Translations under genes and position numbers: made by a program | In this document: one piece after another, positions 26,768 to 36,735 of the stretch | Position numbering within the stretch: the first letter of the stretch is position 1 | Layout of the letters: the number at the start of each line of letters is the position of its first letter | NCBI GenBank assembly: GCA_964023275.1 | Contig: OZ029923.1 | Span: 2,345,738-2,409,737 of the forward strand | DNA: 64,000 bases | Direction: 5' to 3' | From: Norana najaformis | Taxonomy: Eukaryota; Annelida; Clitellata; Crassiclitellata; Hormogastridae | Notes under the pieces: model-generated | Told to the model about the DNA's origin: nothing | Databases searched by the model: none | The model's input: the letters and a program-made list of their open reading frames with translations, nothing else

Positions 26768-27424
26768 TTTTACGGAAGGCGAGCCCTGTGGGTCGACTGA
26801 AGCAGTACCTTCTCGACAACGTACGCGAAGAAATTACTTCCTAAGTATTATTCGCCAACTGCAGACGGTCTGGAACTTCCTACTTAAAATCGCAAGTGCA
26901 ACAAGTGTCAACTAGTATTCACGATATTCAAGGCTTATATAGGACTGCGGTTCTGCTTTGAAACTCTTATCACGCTATTTAATGGAGATTTTTTATAACT
27001 TTATATTTAAAATTGATCATGTGACGATAGTGATATCACTAATCTCATTAGTGGTAATTAGATTCACAGTCTTTATTTCACTTTTCACCAATACGAGAAA
27101 CAGGCTTCGAATTCTAATCTAATTCCATAGAGAGATACCTGAAAAATGATTTTGGATTCATTATGAGGGTGATTGAACTGTAAGTAGCTCACTGTATTGT
27201 AAAACCTTCATGAAGCTGCAGTACTAGACTTGTCTTCAAACTATTGGGCCATAGAAATTTAGGAACTTTACCACAGTACATCTGCCGCCACCCTAAAAAA
27301 CAATTATATCACAGGTTTTTGCCTTTTTTGCGAAGCCCAATTTCGGCTTGTACTGTCTAACACTTTCATTTCCGACTTGTCTACTGTTTGTTTGAGGAGC
27401 ATTTATTTTAAATAGTTTTATTGT
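26768..27424. other. 5' flank of gene D
   Basis: Upstream of the gene D start codon. I see no further exon, CpG-rich stretch or obvious TATA element that can be assigned to it. Confidence 0.5.
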
Positions 27425-27433
27425 CTAGTGTCT

Positions 27434-28302
27434 GAGTCTAGGAGATATCCCCGGGTAAAGGCCACCGGACATTTCCCCAACCCATGTCATATATTTTATA
27501 TCAACAAATTAGTAAATAAAGTGAATAAATTAGTAAATAAAGTAAATAAATGTCTAAAATTGTTTACCCAATCTGTTGCTATATTAACATCAGAACATTA
27601 AAAGTCTTTCTACAAAACTGTATACTCATTTTGTTGCTATAATAAAAGTCTTTTCTAAAAATTGTTTGTATTTCCACCCCCAAACATCAAAGCACTAAAA
27701 AAGTCCGTATAGATAGAAATTGTTTACATTTTGTGGACATTAGGGGGAATATATGCTGTAGGGATCAGAGTGCTGGTGCTTACGGAAGGAGGATGAAAGG
27801 TGACTGCTGGTGGCGGAAATGAACTGGCTGAGGAGAATCCTGGGTAGAAGCAGACGCGACTGGAGTCGCAAAGAAGATCTGGGAGAGAGGAAGACATTGG
27901 TGGACAGGATTAGAGAAAGAAGACTGACTTGGTTTGGGCATATAACAAGTATGGACAATGGAAGATTACCAGCCAGGGCACTCTGTGGCCATGTGGAAGG
28001 AACACGGAGACGAGGAAGACAGTCCAAGAAAAGGATGGATAATGTGAGAGAAGACTTGGAATTCAAGGGATTGGACATGAGAACCGCCATACACACAATC
28101 AGGGATACATGTAGAGCAAAGTGGAGAAATCTTGTTCAGGCCTCATCGTCGGCACACGCCTGACGGAAGAGAGAAGAAGAAGAAGGGGGAAATATCCAAG
28201 GGGGGTTTATCCTATTGAAACTCCCAGGGGATGAAATCCAGGGGAGATGACCGGGGAGAAATATCCGGGGTGAAATGTCAAGCGGGGATTTGTCCGGATA
28301 GG
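27434..28302. mobile_element. MULE-like non-autonomous element with 9-bp target duplication
   Basis: CTAGTGTCT stands at 27425-27433 and again at 28303-28311, a perfect 9-bp direct repeat around an 869-bp segment. Nine bp is the usual target duplication of Mutator-like elements. The ends share a weak inverted match (GGAGATATCCCCG against GGACAAATCCCCG), and the right end repeats GGGGAAATATCC-like motifs. It carries no transposase, but it does contain a LINE-derived reading frame. Confidence 0.6.
27810..28163 (+). pseudogene. C-terminal fragment of a LINE reverse-transcriptase protein
   Basis: Open frame of 117 codons with MNWLRRILGRSRRD, RRLTWFGHITSMDNGRLPAR and RGRQSKKRMDNVREDLE, the tail typical of LINE endonuclease/RT proteins (WFGH-x-x-RM type). 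The RT domain itself is absent. It is enclosed by the 9-bp target duplication of the element above, so it was either captured by the element or inserted into it. Confidence 0.75.
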
Positions 28303-28439
28303 CTAGTGTCTACACGATAATACTGCAGGCTCGAGACTGCTGAGCAGATTCCGTGTCACGACTCTGAGCAAGATGTTTGCGTCCAGGACTTTGGGATTCG
28401 TCTAGCGCGTTTGTGAGGTTCTTAAAATGCGCTATATAA

Positions 28440-28950
28440 ATAGCCAGATACATACATACATACATGCATGCACGCACACATACATACATATATATAACAT
28501 ATACACACATACCTGCATATATACATAGATATATAATTTTATGCATATATATATAATTATATACATGTATACAATCATACATATATGCGTACATACACAC
28601 ATACCCACATGCATACACACATATACACATGCAAACGTACATACACACATACATAAACACACACACATATATATATACATGGACACACATACATTCATAC
28701 ATACAAACATACACACATGCAATCGTACATCCATACATACATAGATACATGCAAACATGCACGCATACACACCTGCAAAAGCATACATACACACATGCAT
28801 ACACACATACATACACACCTACATACATATATACTTACATATATCTATCCTTACATATATACACGCATATATACACACACGCATACATACACATATGCAT
28901 ACACACAAACATACACACATACATACATATATACATGTATAGATAGAATA
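28440..28950. repeat. (ACAT)n-rich microsatellite
   Basis: About 500 bp of CATA/ACAC/ATAT alternation. It produces long false reading frames on both strands (for example 28310-28828 minus). Confidence 0.95.
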
Positions 28951-29310
28951 CATACATTCGTCCATTTCTGGTTCAAGGGCCTAAGAAGAAGAAATGTGTC
29001 CGTTGTGGAACCCAAGAGACTTCTTTAGTAGCTTGCATTCTCTAAACAATAGAGCATTTGAATTGTTAGTATTCGTGTTTTATTAACGCTTTGAAATTTA
29101 ATAAATACGACAATTTTGGACATAAATTCTAATTGTAGATTATCCGTGAACTGGGTAATTGTTTTGCGGCTTTGGTTTTGTGCGTCGTCGATTGAAGACT
29201 TGTTAGTTACACATTGGCGCTATGGAAGTTACTAATTAATAATATAATACTGATTAGACAAGGAGACATTTTTGTGTCGGTGTGCAATGTAGCCAAAAAC
29301 TGTTCGACGG

Positions 29311-29456
29311 TCAGTAGAAGCAGTCTCTGCCTCCAGAGCTGAGACAAAAGGCCAGTGCCAGGATGGCCAAACCAACGTTGATAATGCCGCCTAATACTGC
29401 AATAGATATGAGAGGTATCTTTCTTTCTGGATACGTCACGTTGTTAGGAGATCGAT
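29311..29456 (-). CDS. Isolated transmembrane exon of an IgSF-type receptor, very short tail (F)
   Basis: After a TTGTAG acceptor the exon opens in phase 1 (like other receptor exons here) and encodes a glycosylatable stalk (NNVTYPERK), a hydrophobic span IPLISIAVLGGIINVGLAIL and a tail of about ten residues (SSGGRDCFY) before TGA. It would make a receptor with no signalling motif. Its matching Ig exons were not found between it and 33.8 kb, so it may be an orphan exon or belong to a gene with distant 5' exons. No charged residue lies in the span, so coupling to an adaptor through a membrane charge is not indicated. Confidence 0.6.
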
Positions 29457-29459
29457 CTA

Positions 29460-29600
29460 CAACATATACACGCGCATGTAAATGTAAATGTACACTTGTT
29501 TCTATAGCTACTGTATGGCCTCGACTCTGCTCATTTTGCAATGAATTGATCGGGTGAGATCCTTTACCACCGCTGCCACGCCATTTAACATCTCATTTAA
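29460..29600 (-). repeat. Dispersed repeat (AATGAGCAG family)
   Basis: Reverse copy of the block at 18945 and 41215 (GGATCTCACCCGAT...AATGAGCAGAGTCGAGG). Confidence 0.45.
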
Positions 29601-29637
29601 CCTAGTAGTTGAGCAATTACGATACCTTCTTTTGCAG

Positions 29638-29827
29638 CAATGAGGAGCAGCCGTTGAGAGAATGTCCAGATGAGTACTGCAACATCCATCTAATGCAAGA
29701 AGCACCGAAAACCAAGCCAAGATCAACTCCAACCAGCGAGCCTCCAAAACGACCGCAGGGCGCTCCGCCTCAGGTCAAGCCACGGACGGACATTCCAAAG
29801 GCTAGCCGAGCAAATCCTTACCAAAAC
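29638..29827 (+). CDS. Orphan exon: proline-rich, tyrosine-motif cytoplasmic tail
   Basis: A strong acceptor (ACCTTCTTTTGCAG) precedes it and an AAC/GTATGT donor follows. In phase 2 it encodes 63 residues without a stop, beginning NEEQPLRECPDEYCNIHLMQ. DEYCNI is a YxxI site and also YxN, the Grb2-SH2 consensus. It is followed by basic proline-rich sequence (PPKRPQGAPPQVKPR), a plausible SH3 ligand, and ends NPYQN. This looks like an intracellular receptor tail, on the strand opposite to its neighbours. No upstream membrane exon on the plus strand is visible within the window. The reverse strand is also open in part, so I keep moderate confidence. Confidence 0.5.
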
Positions 29828-30679
29828 GTATGTACAAAACTCAGAAGTTGTACCTGCTAATTGCAAATCTCTTCAAGTAGTTCCTGCTAATAGCAAATCC
29901 ATACCAACGCGAATGTTCAACACTTACTAGTAATTTTGGCTACTAAGCATCATGTTTGTACAACATTTGCAAATACCGTAGTATCTCCTAATAAAAGACA
30001 TTATGATTACAGCATTTGTAAGCATGAATTGATAATAGAGCAGTTACTGTGGCTTTCTGCTGGAAAGCAAGTATGATTTTCATGTTAATCTTTTGTTATG
30101 CAGCTGTAGCTAACTTATAATGCGCCATTTGTTATAAATTGTGGTTATTCAGTAGCTTTCTTGGCCTCTAATTCAACCATTACAGGTTTGGGCATGCTGA
30201 GTACACTCCGTTTAATCACCCTGGGCAAGTTATTTGCTCATACATACATCTTTTACCAACCAGTATTTGAATTTATATTGGGATTTGAATTCCCAAATCA
30301 GGACTTACAGTTCAGAATGTTACACCACTAAACTATCACACCATCATGCTTCAAGTATAAAAAAACAACAAATTGTGTGATCGCAATTATAAGAAAACTC
30401 AGATGTTTGCAAATAAACATCATGAATTATATTTTACGAGCTAATTAGGCCTACTATTTTCGGCAAATGGCCTACACGCTGGGCATAATATAGGCATGTG
30501 ACAGATGCAGTAAACTTTGGCTATGTCATAGCCATTCTAGCCTTTTCCAGAAATACCCTATAAAGGGAAACAGTTTTTAAGACTTCCAGAGTCATCTACT
30601 CTAAAACCCATTTTATCTAATCACTTTACCGAAGACAATGATTAGGCCAGTATCACGAGCTTTTGCATGACTAAAAAGC
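29828..30679. other. Anonymous interval
   Basis: AT-rich sequence without a recognisable gene. A short internal duplication (GCAAATCCATACCAA-like) follows the preceding exon. Confidence 0.5.
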
Positions 30680-31540
30680 ATTGATTATGCTGAATATTCC
30701 GATTTTTGCACCCACGTTTCATAACTATTTGCGCATAAAAATCCACAGAAAATGTTTTATTGTTTACAGTATCTCTTCTATACTGCAGGACAAGAAGATT
30801 AGTTATATAAATGTGAGTTTTTTCTTGTAAATTTTTGCAACTGCTGACTTGTAATCAAAAACATGCCATTCTGATCCAAGTACTTTAACGGTAAGATGCA
30901 CTGCCACAACTCTGTTACAGTCTTTGTTCAGGAGTACTATTTTCATGTTTTCGAAATTTCTTCGATTCGCCCATACATTCGGTCTTGTGGCATGTATGAA
31001 TGACCTCTGACAGGATAGCTAGTATGACGAATCCCGGCCAGTAGATTGATACGAAGAGCTTCAGCGTTGTTATAAGAAACTATAAGAGAAATTCTGTATA
31101 AATAAGAGGTCATTGCACCGACGTCGTAGAACCCGCTTTCGGCCACTGCGATGGTATGGAAGCCTAAATTACATATTACAGGCTAAATTTATTACTATGA
31201 GAAAACCGGATACTTACTATACCCGTACTCATTATTCGTTTTTCTCAGTATATAACGATTCAGTAACTGGTTAAGAGGATGCTGGTTCTGAGATCAAACG
31301 TAGGGTTATAGCCATATGCTTTATTACTCTGCAGCCTATGTAGTCCGGGTTTTAATGTTCCACTCTTCATTTTCAGAAATGTATTTATCTAAGCATAATC
31401 GTAAACTCGAAAGTTTATAAATCGCCAAAAAACAGCTTATTCACGAGTTCTGCGTAACGTCAAAGGTTTTTCCAGAAGTACCGTATGAAGAACAAGACCC
31501 GGTTGCCAGAAATTAGAGGGAGAGGGAAGGAGCCCAGCTG
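30680..31540 (-). pseudogene. Decayed transposase-like unit, third copy
   Basis: Minus-strand frame at 30943-31146 ends YPVRGHSYMPQDRMYGRIEE, the clearest version of the GHSYMP-D-x-x-YGRIE motif in the window. The downstream part corresponds to LPLEYLDQNGMFLIT of the other copies. Stops interrupt it. Assignment to DUF7869-type transposon proteins is from memory and tentative. Confidence 0.45.
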
Positions 31541-31544
31541 TTGT

Positions 31545-31665
31545 ACTTTTTGACCAGCAACCGTTTCGTTGTCTTACGAACTTTCGCGTTCCACCTGAGG
31601 AGCACCGAGCGTCGAATGCACCGGATACTTTTTGTGAAACGAAGTTCTCGTGTTAGCATCAGTTA
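31545..31665 (+). pseudogene. Second-Ig exon remnant joined to the third transposase-like copy
   Basis: Same composite junction as at 6030 and 7790: transposon sequence running into the 3' part of a second-Ig exon (…GACCAGCAACCGTTTCGTTG…), with broken frame. Confidence 0.5.
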
Positions 31666-31714
31666 CAATCTCATAAGTAGTGACATTTACGATGATATTC
31701 TATGACTTTCGTTT

Positions 31715-31890
31715 GTATTGTATTTGATAACTTATATAGCGCTTCTTACAGAACAAACTACTCAGAGACGCTTCAGGCATGAGATCCTCTGGGAAATAAG
31801 AACGTCTTTAAACAACGAGCTGATTCAGCTCTATCACCAACAGTGACCCTTGGACGAAACGATAGCGGAAGTTCATTCCATCTGAACAAT
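31715..31890 (-). mobile_element. 3' end of the 8917-type LINE, reverse orientation
   Basis: Reverse complement of the 26120-26450 fragment (AATACAAT tail, TATATAGCGCTTCT 3' UTR, then the C-terminal coding end). It directly abuts a tRNA-like SINE. Confidence 0.65.
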
Positions 31891-32020
31891 TGTGAGTGAC
31901 GGACTTGCTCAAGGTCCTTACACAGCAACTGAGGTAACCATCTCAGAGGGTGGAGTCTCGAACCCGTAATCTACGCGTTAGTAGTCGAGCGCTCTATCCA
32001 GCTGACTATCGTGCATCATG
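31891..32020 (-). repeat. tRNA-derived SINE head
   Basis: Minus strand shows A-box-like TAGTCAGCTGGATAGAGC and B-box GGGTTCGAGACTCC at tRNA spacing. It lies directly next to the LINE 3' end, consistent with a SINE that borrows the tail of this LINE. Confidence 0.6.
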
Positions 32021-32131
32021 GTTATGGCCAAAAGCGACCTTCGATTGATGTATTGTGCATTGCGATTACGCCGCAATAGAAGTTTCCTATACTTGGATTA
32101 GTTGAGCCGTCCAAATTGCTGTGGACGTCTA

Positions 32132-32260
32132 CTATGGCGTTGATTTCCAGCTTTGGGTTTCCGAATCCGTCTTCCGTCGTTGCATAGCTGTAAGAGACTT
32201 ATAGCCTGACATTCCCATTTGCTGCGGTAGCTCCACGTAACCGGTTTTTCCCTGCTCCGT
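32132..32260 (-). CDS. ITAM-bearing terminal exon of a second receptor (E)
   Basis: A CATTTCAG acceptor opens a phase-0 exon of 43 codons ending in TAG. This is the same phase as the last exon of gene D. It reads TEQGKTGYVELPQQMGMSGY and then KSL. YVEL and YKSL are separated by exactly 8 residues, a textbook ITAM arrangement (YxxL-x8-YxxL), followed by a basic MQRRKTDSETQS stretch. This should be the signalling tail of a receptor on the minus strand. I find no matching transmembrane or Ig exon between 32.3 and 33.8 kb, where LINE and repeat sequence now lies. A damaged signal-peptide exon at 33818-33774 could belong to it. Alternative: an orphan exon left by rearrangement. Confidence 0.65.
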   Translation of the reverse strand, partial: TEQGKTGYVELPQQMGMSGYKSLTAMQRRKTDSETQSWKSTP

Positions 32261-32401
32261 CTGAAATGATACAGCGACGCAGAAATATAAATGAAGGGTA
32301 GGTAATCTACTCTTCTTTGATCATATATGACATCTGATATGGCCCACAATAATTAGTATTGCATACGACGAACGCAAAGTTCTCAATGTTCTCAGTGTTC
32401 C

Positions 32402-33100
32402 GTTCTTAATGACATTTAACATCGTTAGCGCTAATTCTGAAGGTCTGCATGTCCGTCACAAACGCCACCCCTGATTTCAACCGGGTTACCGGGTTCCTTC
32501 CAATAAATATGCATTATCTGGCGTTTGCAGCTGTTCATGATGGGTATACAAGTCCTGATAATTAGACACACGTGGGAAAATAGAGTTAAGCGCAATTACT
32601 GAAGTAACTGTTAACTGTATCATGAACTAGAGAAATTATTTTAAATAATCATTTAATAATTATTTTAAATAATCATCCATGGAACCGTTTGTGTATTTGG
32701 TTCATGTATTTGGTTTCCGAATCGCCTCACATGGTGTTATTTAAATGTACAGAAACAGAAATAAACATGACACCAATCTAATCACGTTACATTTACGCAA
32801 TGCATGTATATATAAATGCATGAATATATATCTATAGCATATGTTATATATGTCTTTATATATGTATCGGCAGGGTAATGTGTTGCTTGAGATAGAAAGA
32901 GGTTAAGGGTTCATAAAAGTATTTAATCATACATCTAACACTTCCCACAAACTTTTAACCTCTTTCGATCTAAACCAGCACTGAATCTTGTCGATTGTGA
33001 TTGTAATTGTAAATGTAATTTGAAATTTGTATAGCTCCTCTTCAAGATTAACTCATCAGAGGTGCTCTCTGCGCTAACGATGTTAAATGTCATTAAGAAC
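32402..33100. repeat. Perfect 30-bp inverted repeat bounding about 640 bp
   Basis: 32402-32431 and 33071-33100 are exact reverse complements (one arm contains AATGACATTTAACATCGTTA). The interval includes AT-rich short repeats and a second small inverted match near 32885 and 32955. It may be a small foldback transposon. No coding frame inside. Confidence 0.6.
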
Positions 33101-33429
33101 TAAACATTCATCCATTAGTAAACATTGCTCAGATGACTAGAAAAGTCACCGGTGTCAAGCTGGTTCACACATACGTAGAGCACAACCAACAGGTTCCCAA
33201 CTAGATTTGAATGATGACAGCATGTTCGGAGTTTCTGAACCACGAAGCATCGAGGATCAGGAAGTGAAGATGGTCGATGTCTATGATTCCTCGCTCAGCC
33301 GATGGACATATGGCGTGTTAACAAATATCTTACTTAATGTCATCCGCCGCCAAAGGCTCACTGTTGTCTCACCGTCCAGCAGACCCTCGTAGATGGAAGA
33401 CGAAGCAGCATCCGGATATTTCTCGAACC

Positions 33430-33720
33430 GACGGATATGCATGGAACAGGCACTCATTGCCCGTCGGTTTATGCTAAGGGCCACATTCTTGATCTTCTTG
33501 TGCCAAGATCTGATTGCAATCTATCCGAAACATCCTAATTAAAGAATCTTATCTTTCAGACCATCTTGCTATCGCCGATTCCATTGACCCTCCTAACAAA
33601 CTAGGAGCGAACTATACTGTTTTCACTTTCCGGGACTAGATGTCTGACCTTAAAAGCCACGTTTGTTCATTACTTTCTTCTTCTGGGTCAAACCTATTGC
33701 CTGATGGCTGTCTAATTAGT
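33430..33720 (+). mobile_element. Fragment of a LINE endonuclease domain
   Basis: Frames read GHILDLLVPRSD and, one shift later, SDHLAIADSIDPP. This is the order of the GH-x-LDL and SDH motifs at the end of APE-type LINE endonucleases. Both ends are missing and the frame is broken. Confidence 0.5.
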
Positions 33721-33773
33721 TGAGCCCACGCTTGTATCTCTAATAAAAACAAACTACAAGTAAAAGCTCTTAC

Positions 33774-33818
33774 CTGTTAGTTTGATGGCAAGCAGAAAGA
33801 CTAAGGCAAAAGCGCCAT
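33774..33818 (-). pseudogene. Damaged signal-peptide exon of a receptor (E?)
   Basis: ATG at 33818 starts MALLP and then meets TAG. One base further the frame continues LVFLLAIKLT up to an ACAG/GTAAG donor. The other signal-peptide exons here have length 3n+1; this one is 45 nt, one short. So it looks like a signal-peptide exon with a one-base deletion, or an assembly error. It is the only such exon upstream of the ITAM exon at 32132-32260. Confidence 0.45.
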
Positions 33819-34934
33819 ATTGGAAAAGCTGCAGCAGTCTGTTTTGATTGTGAAGCCAATGACCTTACTAATAAAAAGAAAGAAGAGAAAGAAAGTGTCA
33901 AATAGCCCTAAGTGTAGAGTTTGGATTGAAAATAATAGTTATATGCGACAATTTTGTTTTCGTTTCTTTATTGCAACATTGCATACTTTAAACTGATGTA
34001 AGTAAGTAAATGTGTAAGTAAGCATTTTGCTCGTCTAGGGCATCCTGTTTAACTTCGTGTGCGTTGCATGAAAGGTAAGTGTTTCATGAGTGTGCTGTAC
34101 TTGTAATGTAATGTAATATAATGTAGTGTCGTGCATTATTTATATGGCGCCTGTATCTACACAGTTTTTGCCAAATAGAACTGTCCTCAGTTTGAATGAT
34201 GAGGGGCAGGTAACTACTCATGTATAATATTAAACATTGAGAAGTAGATATTAGTGAAAGATGCAGTTGAGTCAAAATGTGTTTTTTTGGTAGAACATGA
34301 TTGACACGAGATATTATGATACCAATGTTTTTACAGATTTCCGCAAAGATTTGAGCAAGACCGGATGCTGGTCGATAAATACACGTAAACTTATTTGAAG
34401 CCATCTGGAAATTAAATAGCTTCGCCATCAGTGCTAAAATAAATGAGTAAGCAATCAATTATTGAGTTTATAGTAGTACAGCTGTAACACGATATATGCA
34501 TCTGTTTGCTTTCAGATCATAAACATGACGCAGACTTTCCACTAACAACTTTCCAGTTTCAATGGTTACTAAAGCCCGCAACAAAAGTTTCTTATTTCAG
34601 ATCAGGGTAATTTCCCATGGCCTCTTTTTATCGGAAATCCTGCACATCACTCGTCTGGCCGTTTTGCTACACGAAATCGTTATATTAAGGCAAAGTGAAG
34701 GAGGAGGTTGGTAGATCCTGTACCTTTTAACCATGTACCTTTTCAGGATTAAACGTTCTAACAGGAACCCTGATTTGTACATCAATGGCTTGGTCGATGA
34801 TTATCACTCACTACAATATAACCATGTTTCAACGATGACACTATCAAGACTATTACTGCCACTGGATGGTCTCTCTAGATTGATAGACCCATAACCAGAT
34901 TCCGCTGTGGAAAAGTTCTTCAATATTAACAATA
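33819..34934. other. Interval without a recognised gene
   Basis: Contains a (TAATG)n-like run near 34105 and a GGCGCC 3'-end-type repeat near 34145. The minus-strand open frame at 34084-34458 has no motif I recognise. Confidence 0.5.
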
Positions 34935-35160
34935 GATGAGAGGTGCGTGATAATCTAGTGGCTAGTGTTCTGGTCTGTTAATGGAGAGATCGGAGGTTCA
35001 AATCCTCTGCAGAGTAGAAATTTGGTTTTAGATTTCCAAATCAGACTATAATGAGTACACTGAACGTACACTGTCAATGAAAAGACCGGGGGCGAGGGAA
35101 AGGGTTGGCCACCCGATCTCATATGCCGAGGCTAAGTCATGACGCGTAAGGAAACGTTGT
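34935..35160 (+). repeat. tRNA-like SINE upstream of Ig copy F
   Basis: Shows TAATCTAGTGGCTAGTG (A-box-like) and GGTTCAAATCC (B box), but the anticodon stem does not pair, so it is not a tRNA gene. It occupies the place where the signal-peptide exon of copy F should be. Confidence 0.55.
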
Positions 35161-35467
35161 AATTTTCTTTACCGTACATTTCACACATACCATATTTAAG
35201 CAAGAGAATCCAGTGCTCAGATTTGAAAATTTGTGTGACACGAATAAATTGTCTTATCTATAGCTATTTACTATTTTACATTCTTTCAAACAATTTCTTT
35301 TAGTTATAAACTGACTGTGTAAAGTGGTCAAGCAGTAGTGGATAATAATACGATCTTCTTATGTCAAGTGTTCGTGAGGCGTGAACCGAAAGAGTTCCGA
35401 CCTAATCGTAAGTTCCGCATAATAGTATCGAAATGTTGGTGTGCTTTATATTAAGCTGTTTCATTAG

Positions 35468-36735
35468 GTGTTCAAGGAAAGGCCGGAGTACCGGAAAACG
35501 TAATAGCGATTACAACTGGATCTGTAACGTTGAAATGTTCGTCGAATGTGAAAGGATGTTTATACATCGGTGGTTGAAATCGCAAGGGCCGACGAATATC
35601 CCAATCGACCAGAGTGATACGGGATTTATTGAGGCTTATCGACAGCGATACAGAGTTGATGATCCGTCTGGGTGTGATCTGGTCATTAAGAACGTAGAAA
35701 TGAAGGATGCTGGACTCTTCCACTGCAGAGTTGACAATGTCGGATCGCCTAGTGATTATCTCATTGTTCTAGGCAAGTTATTGCTCTTTGAAGTCAAACA
35801 ATGGAGATGTCTTGAAGTACTTATGATGTCATCTGAAAATCAATTATCAACGCCGGTGTTAGAGTTCGCTAATAATAATATTTTCTCCGGCTGATGACGA
35901 AATATGTGCAATAGCTTCGCTGGCTGATTCCCTGAGGCATTATTGTTTTGCACTCTCATTGTCGAAGTTATGGGATTGGAGTGGAATAGTCTAGATCGCA
36001 GATTTATTGTGTCCTATTCTCTCTCCAGTTTCTTTTTACAATCATAAATCTTGGGTGCTGATAATAATGATTAGCTTTAAAATATATAAAAGATTAGATT
36101 AACAGATTATGCTCGAACTGCAGTAGCAGAATGCTGTCCTTAACATTTATTTTATTAAGACATTAGTCTAAAATAAACTGAGATTCTTCTATAGCGCCGC
36201 TATCATAATGACTGATGCTTTATTCGAAGTAGGTCACCAAGCCAGTATCTTGTAGATCGTAAGCGATGTGTTTAATGTTTGATGAGAAATATGTCGGTGT
36301 TACAGACGCCATTACTACTGTCGCCATTACCAAGTTCCCGTTAACAAGATAATGTCACTTATCTGAATAATTGTTGAGATGTTTCACGTTTCTGTGCATG
36401 CTTTTCAGACAATAGTCCATCATGCAACATTAATCGCATACACTCATCCGGAGGAGAAAGCAAGACTGACGTGCTGTCCTTTACCTGCTCAGTAACATAC
36501 GACGGGCTTACACATGACGCACATATGATATGACAATATGGAAGCAGTGAAAAGCAAGTGGAAGGCGTGCCCAGTCAGCAACAAACGGGCAGAACAATAA
36601 GCCGGCCCTTCACGCGAACAGCCGCTTTATACTTTCTCACCAGCAACCGTTTCGGTGTGTTATGAAATTTCGCGTTCCAACAAGAGTTCCGAGAGTCGAA
36701 TATACCAGAGACTTTTAGTGAGACGAAGTTCTCGT
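35468..36735 (+). pseudogene. IgSF receptor copy F (V-like and second Ig exons, plus strand)
   Basis: The V exon, 35468-35772, starts after CATTAG and ends G/GCAAGT. It reads VTLKCSSNVKGC, then shifts frame by one base before WLKSQG, and continues to DAGLFHCRVDN. Its length (305) is one short of the in-frame value. The second Ig exon begins at about 36412 (NSPSCNINR), but the core Trp codon, TGG in the 48-kb copy, is TGA here, and later indels follow. The signal-peptide exon is replaced by a SINE. No transmembrane exon follows. This copy cannot make a receptor as assembled. Confidence 0.7.

Noticed and set aside
28310..28828. 172-codon Cys/Tyr/Val-rich frame, apparently multi-membrane
   Set aside because: Lies on the ACAT microsatellite; composition follows the repeat and frames are open on both strands.
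34084..34458. Minus-strand 124-codon frame
   Set aside because: No recognised motif or splice-site support; the region holds simple and dispersed repeats.
34935..35015. tRNA gene
   Set aside because: A and B boxes are present but the anticodon stem does not pair; it fits a tRNA-derived SINE.
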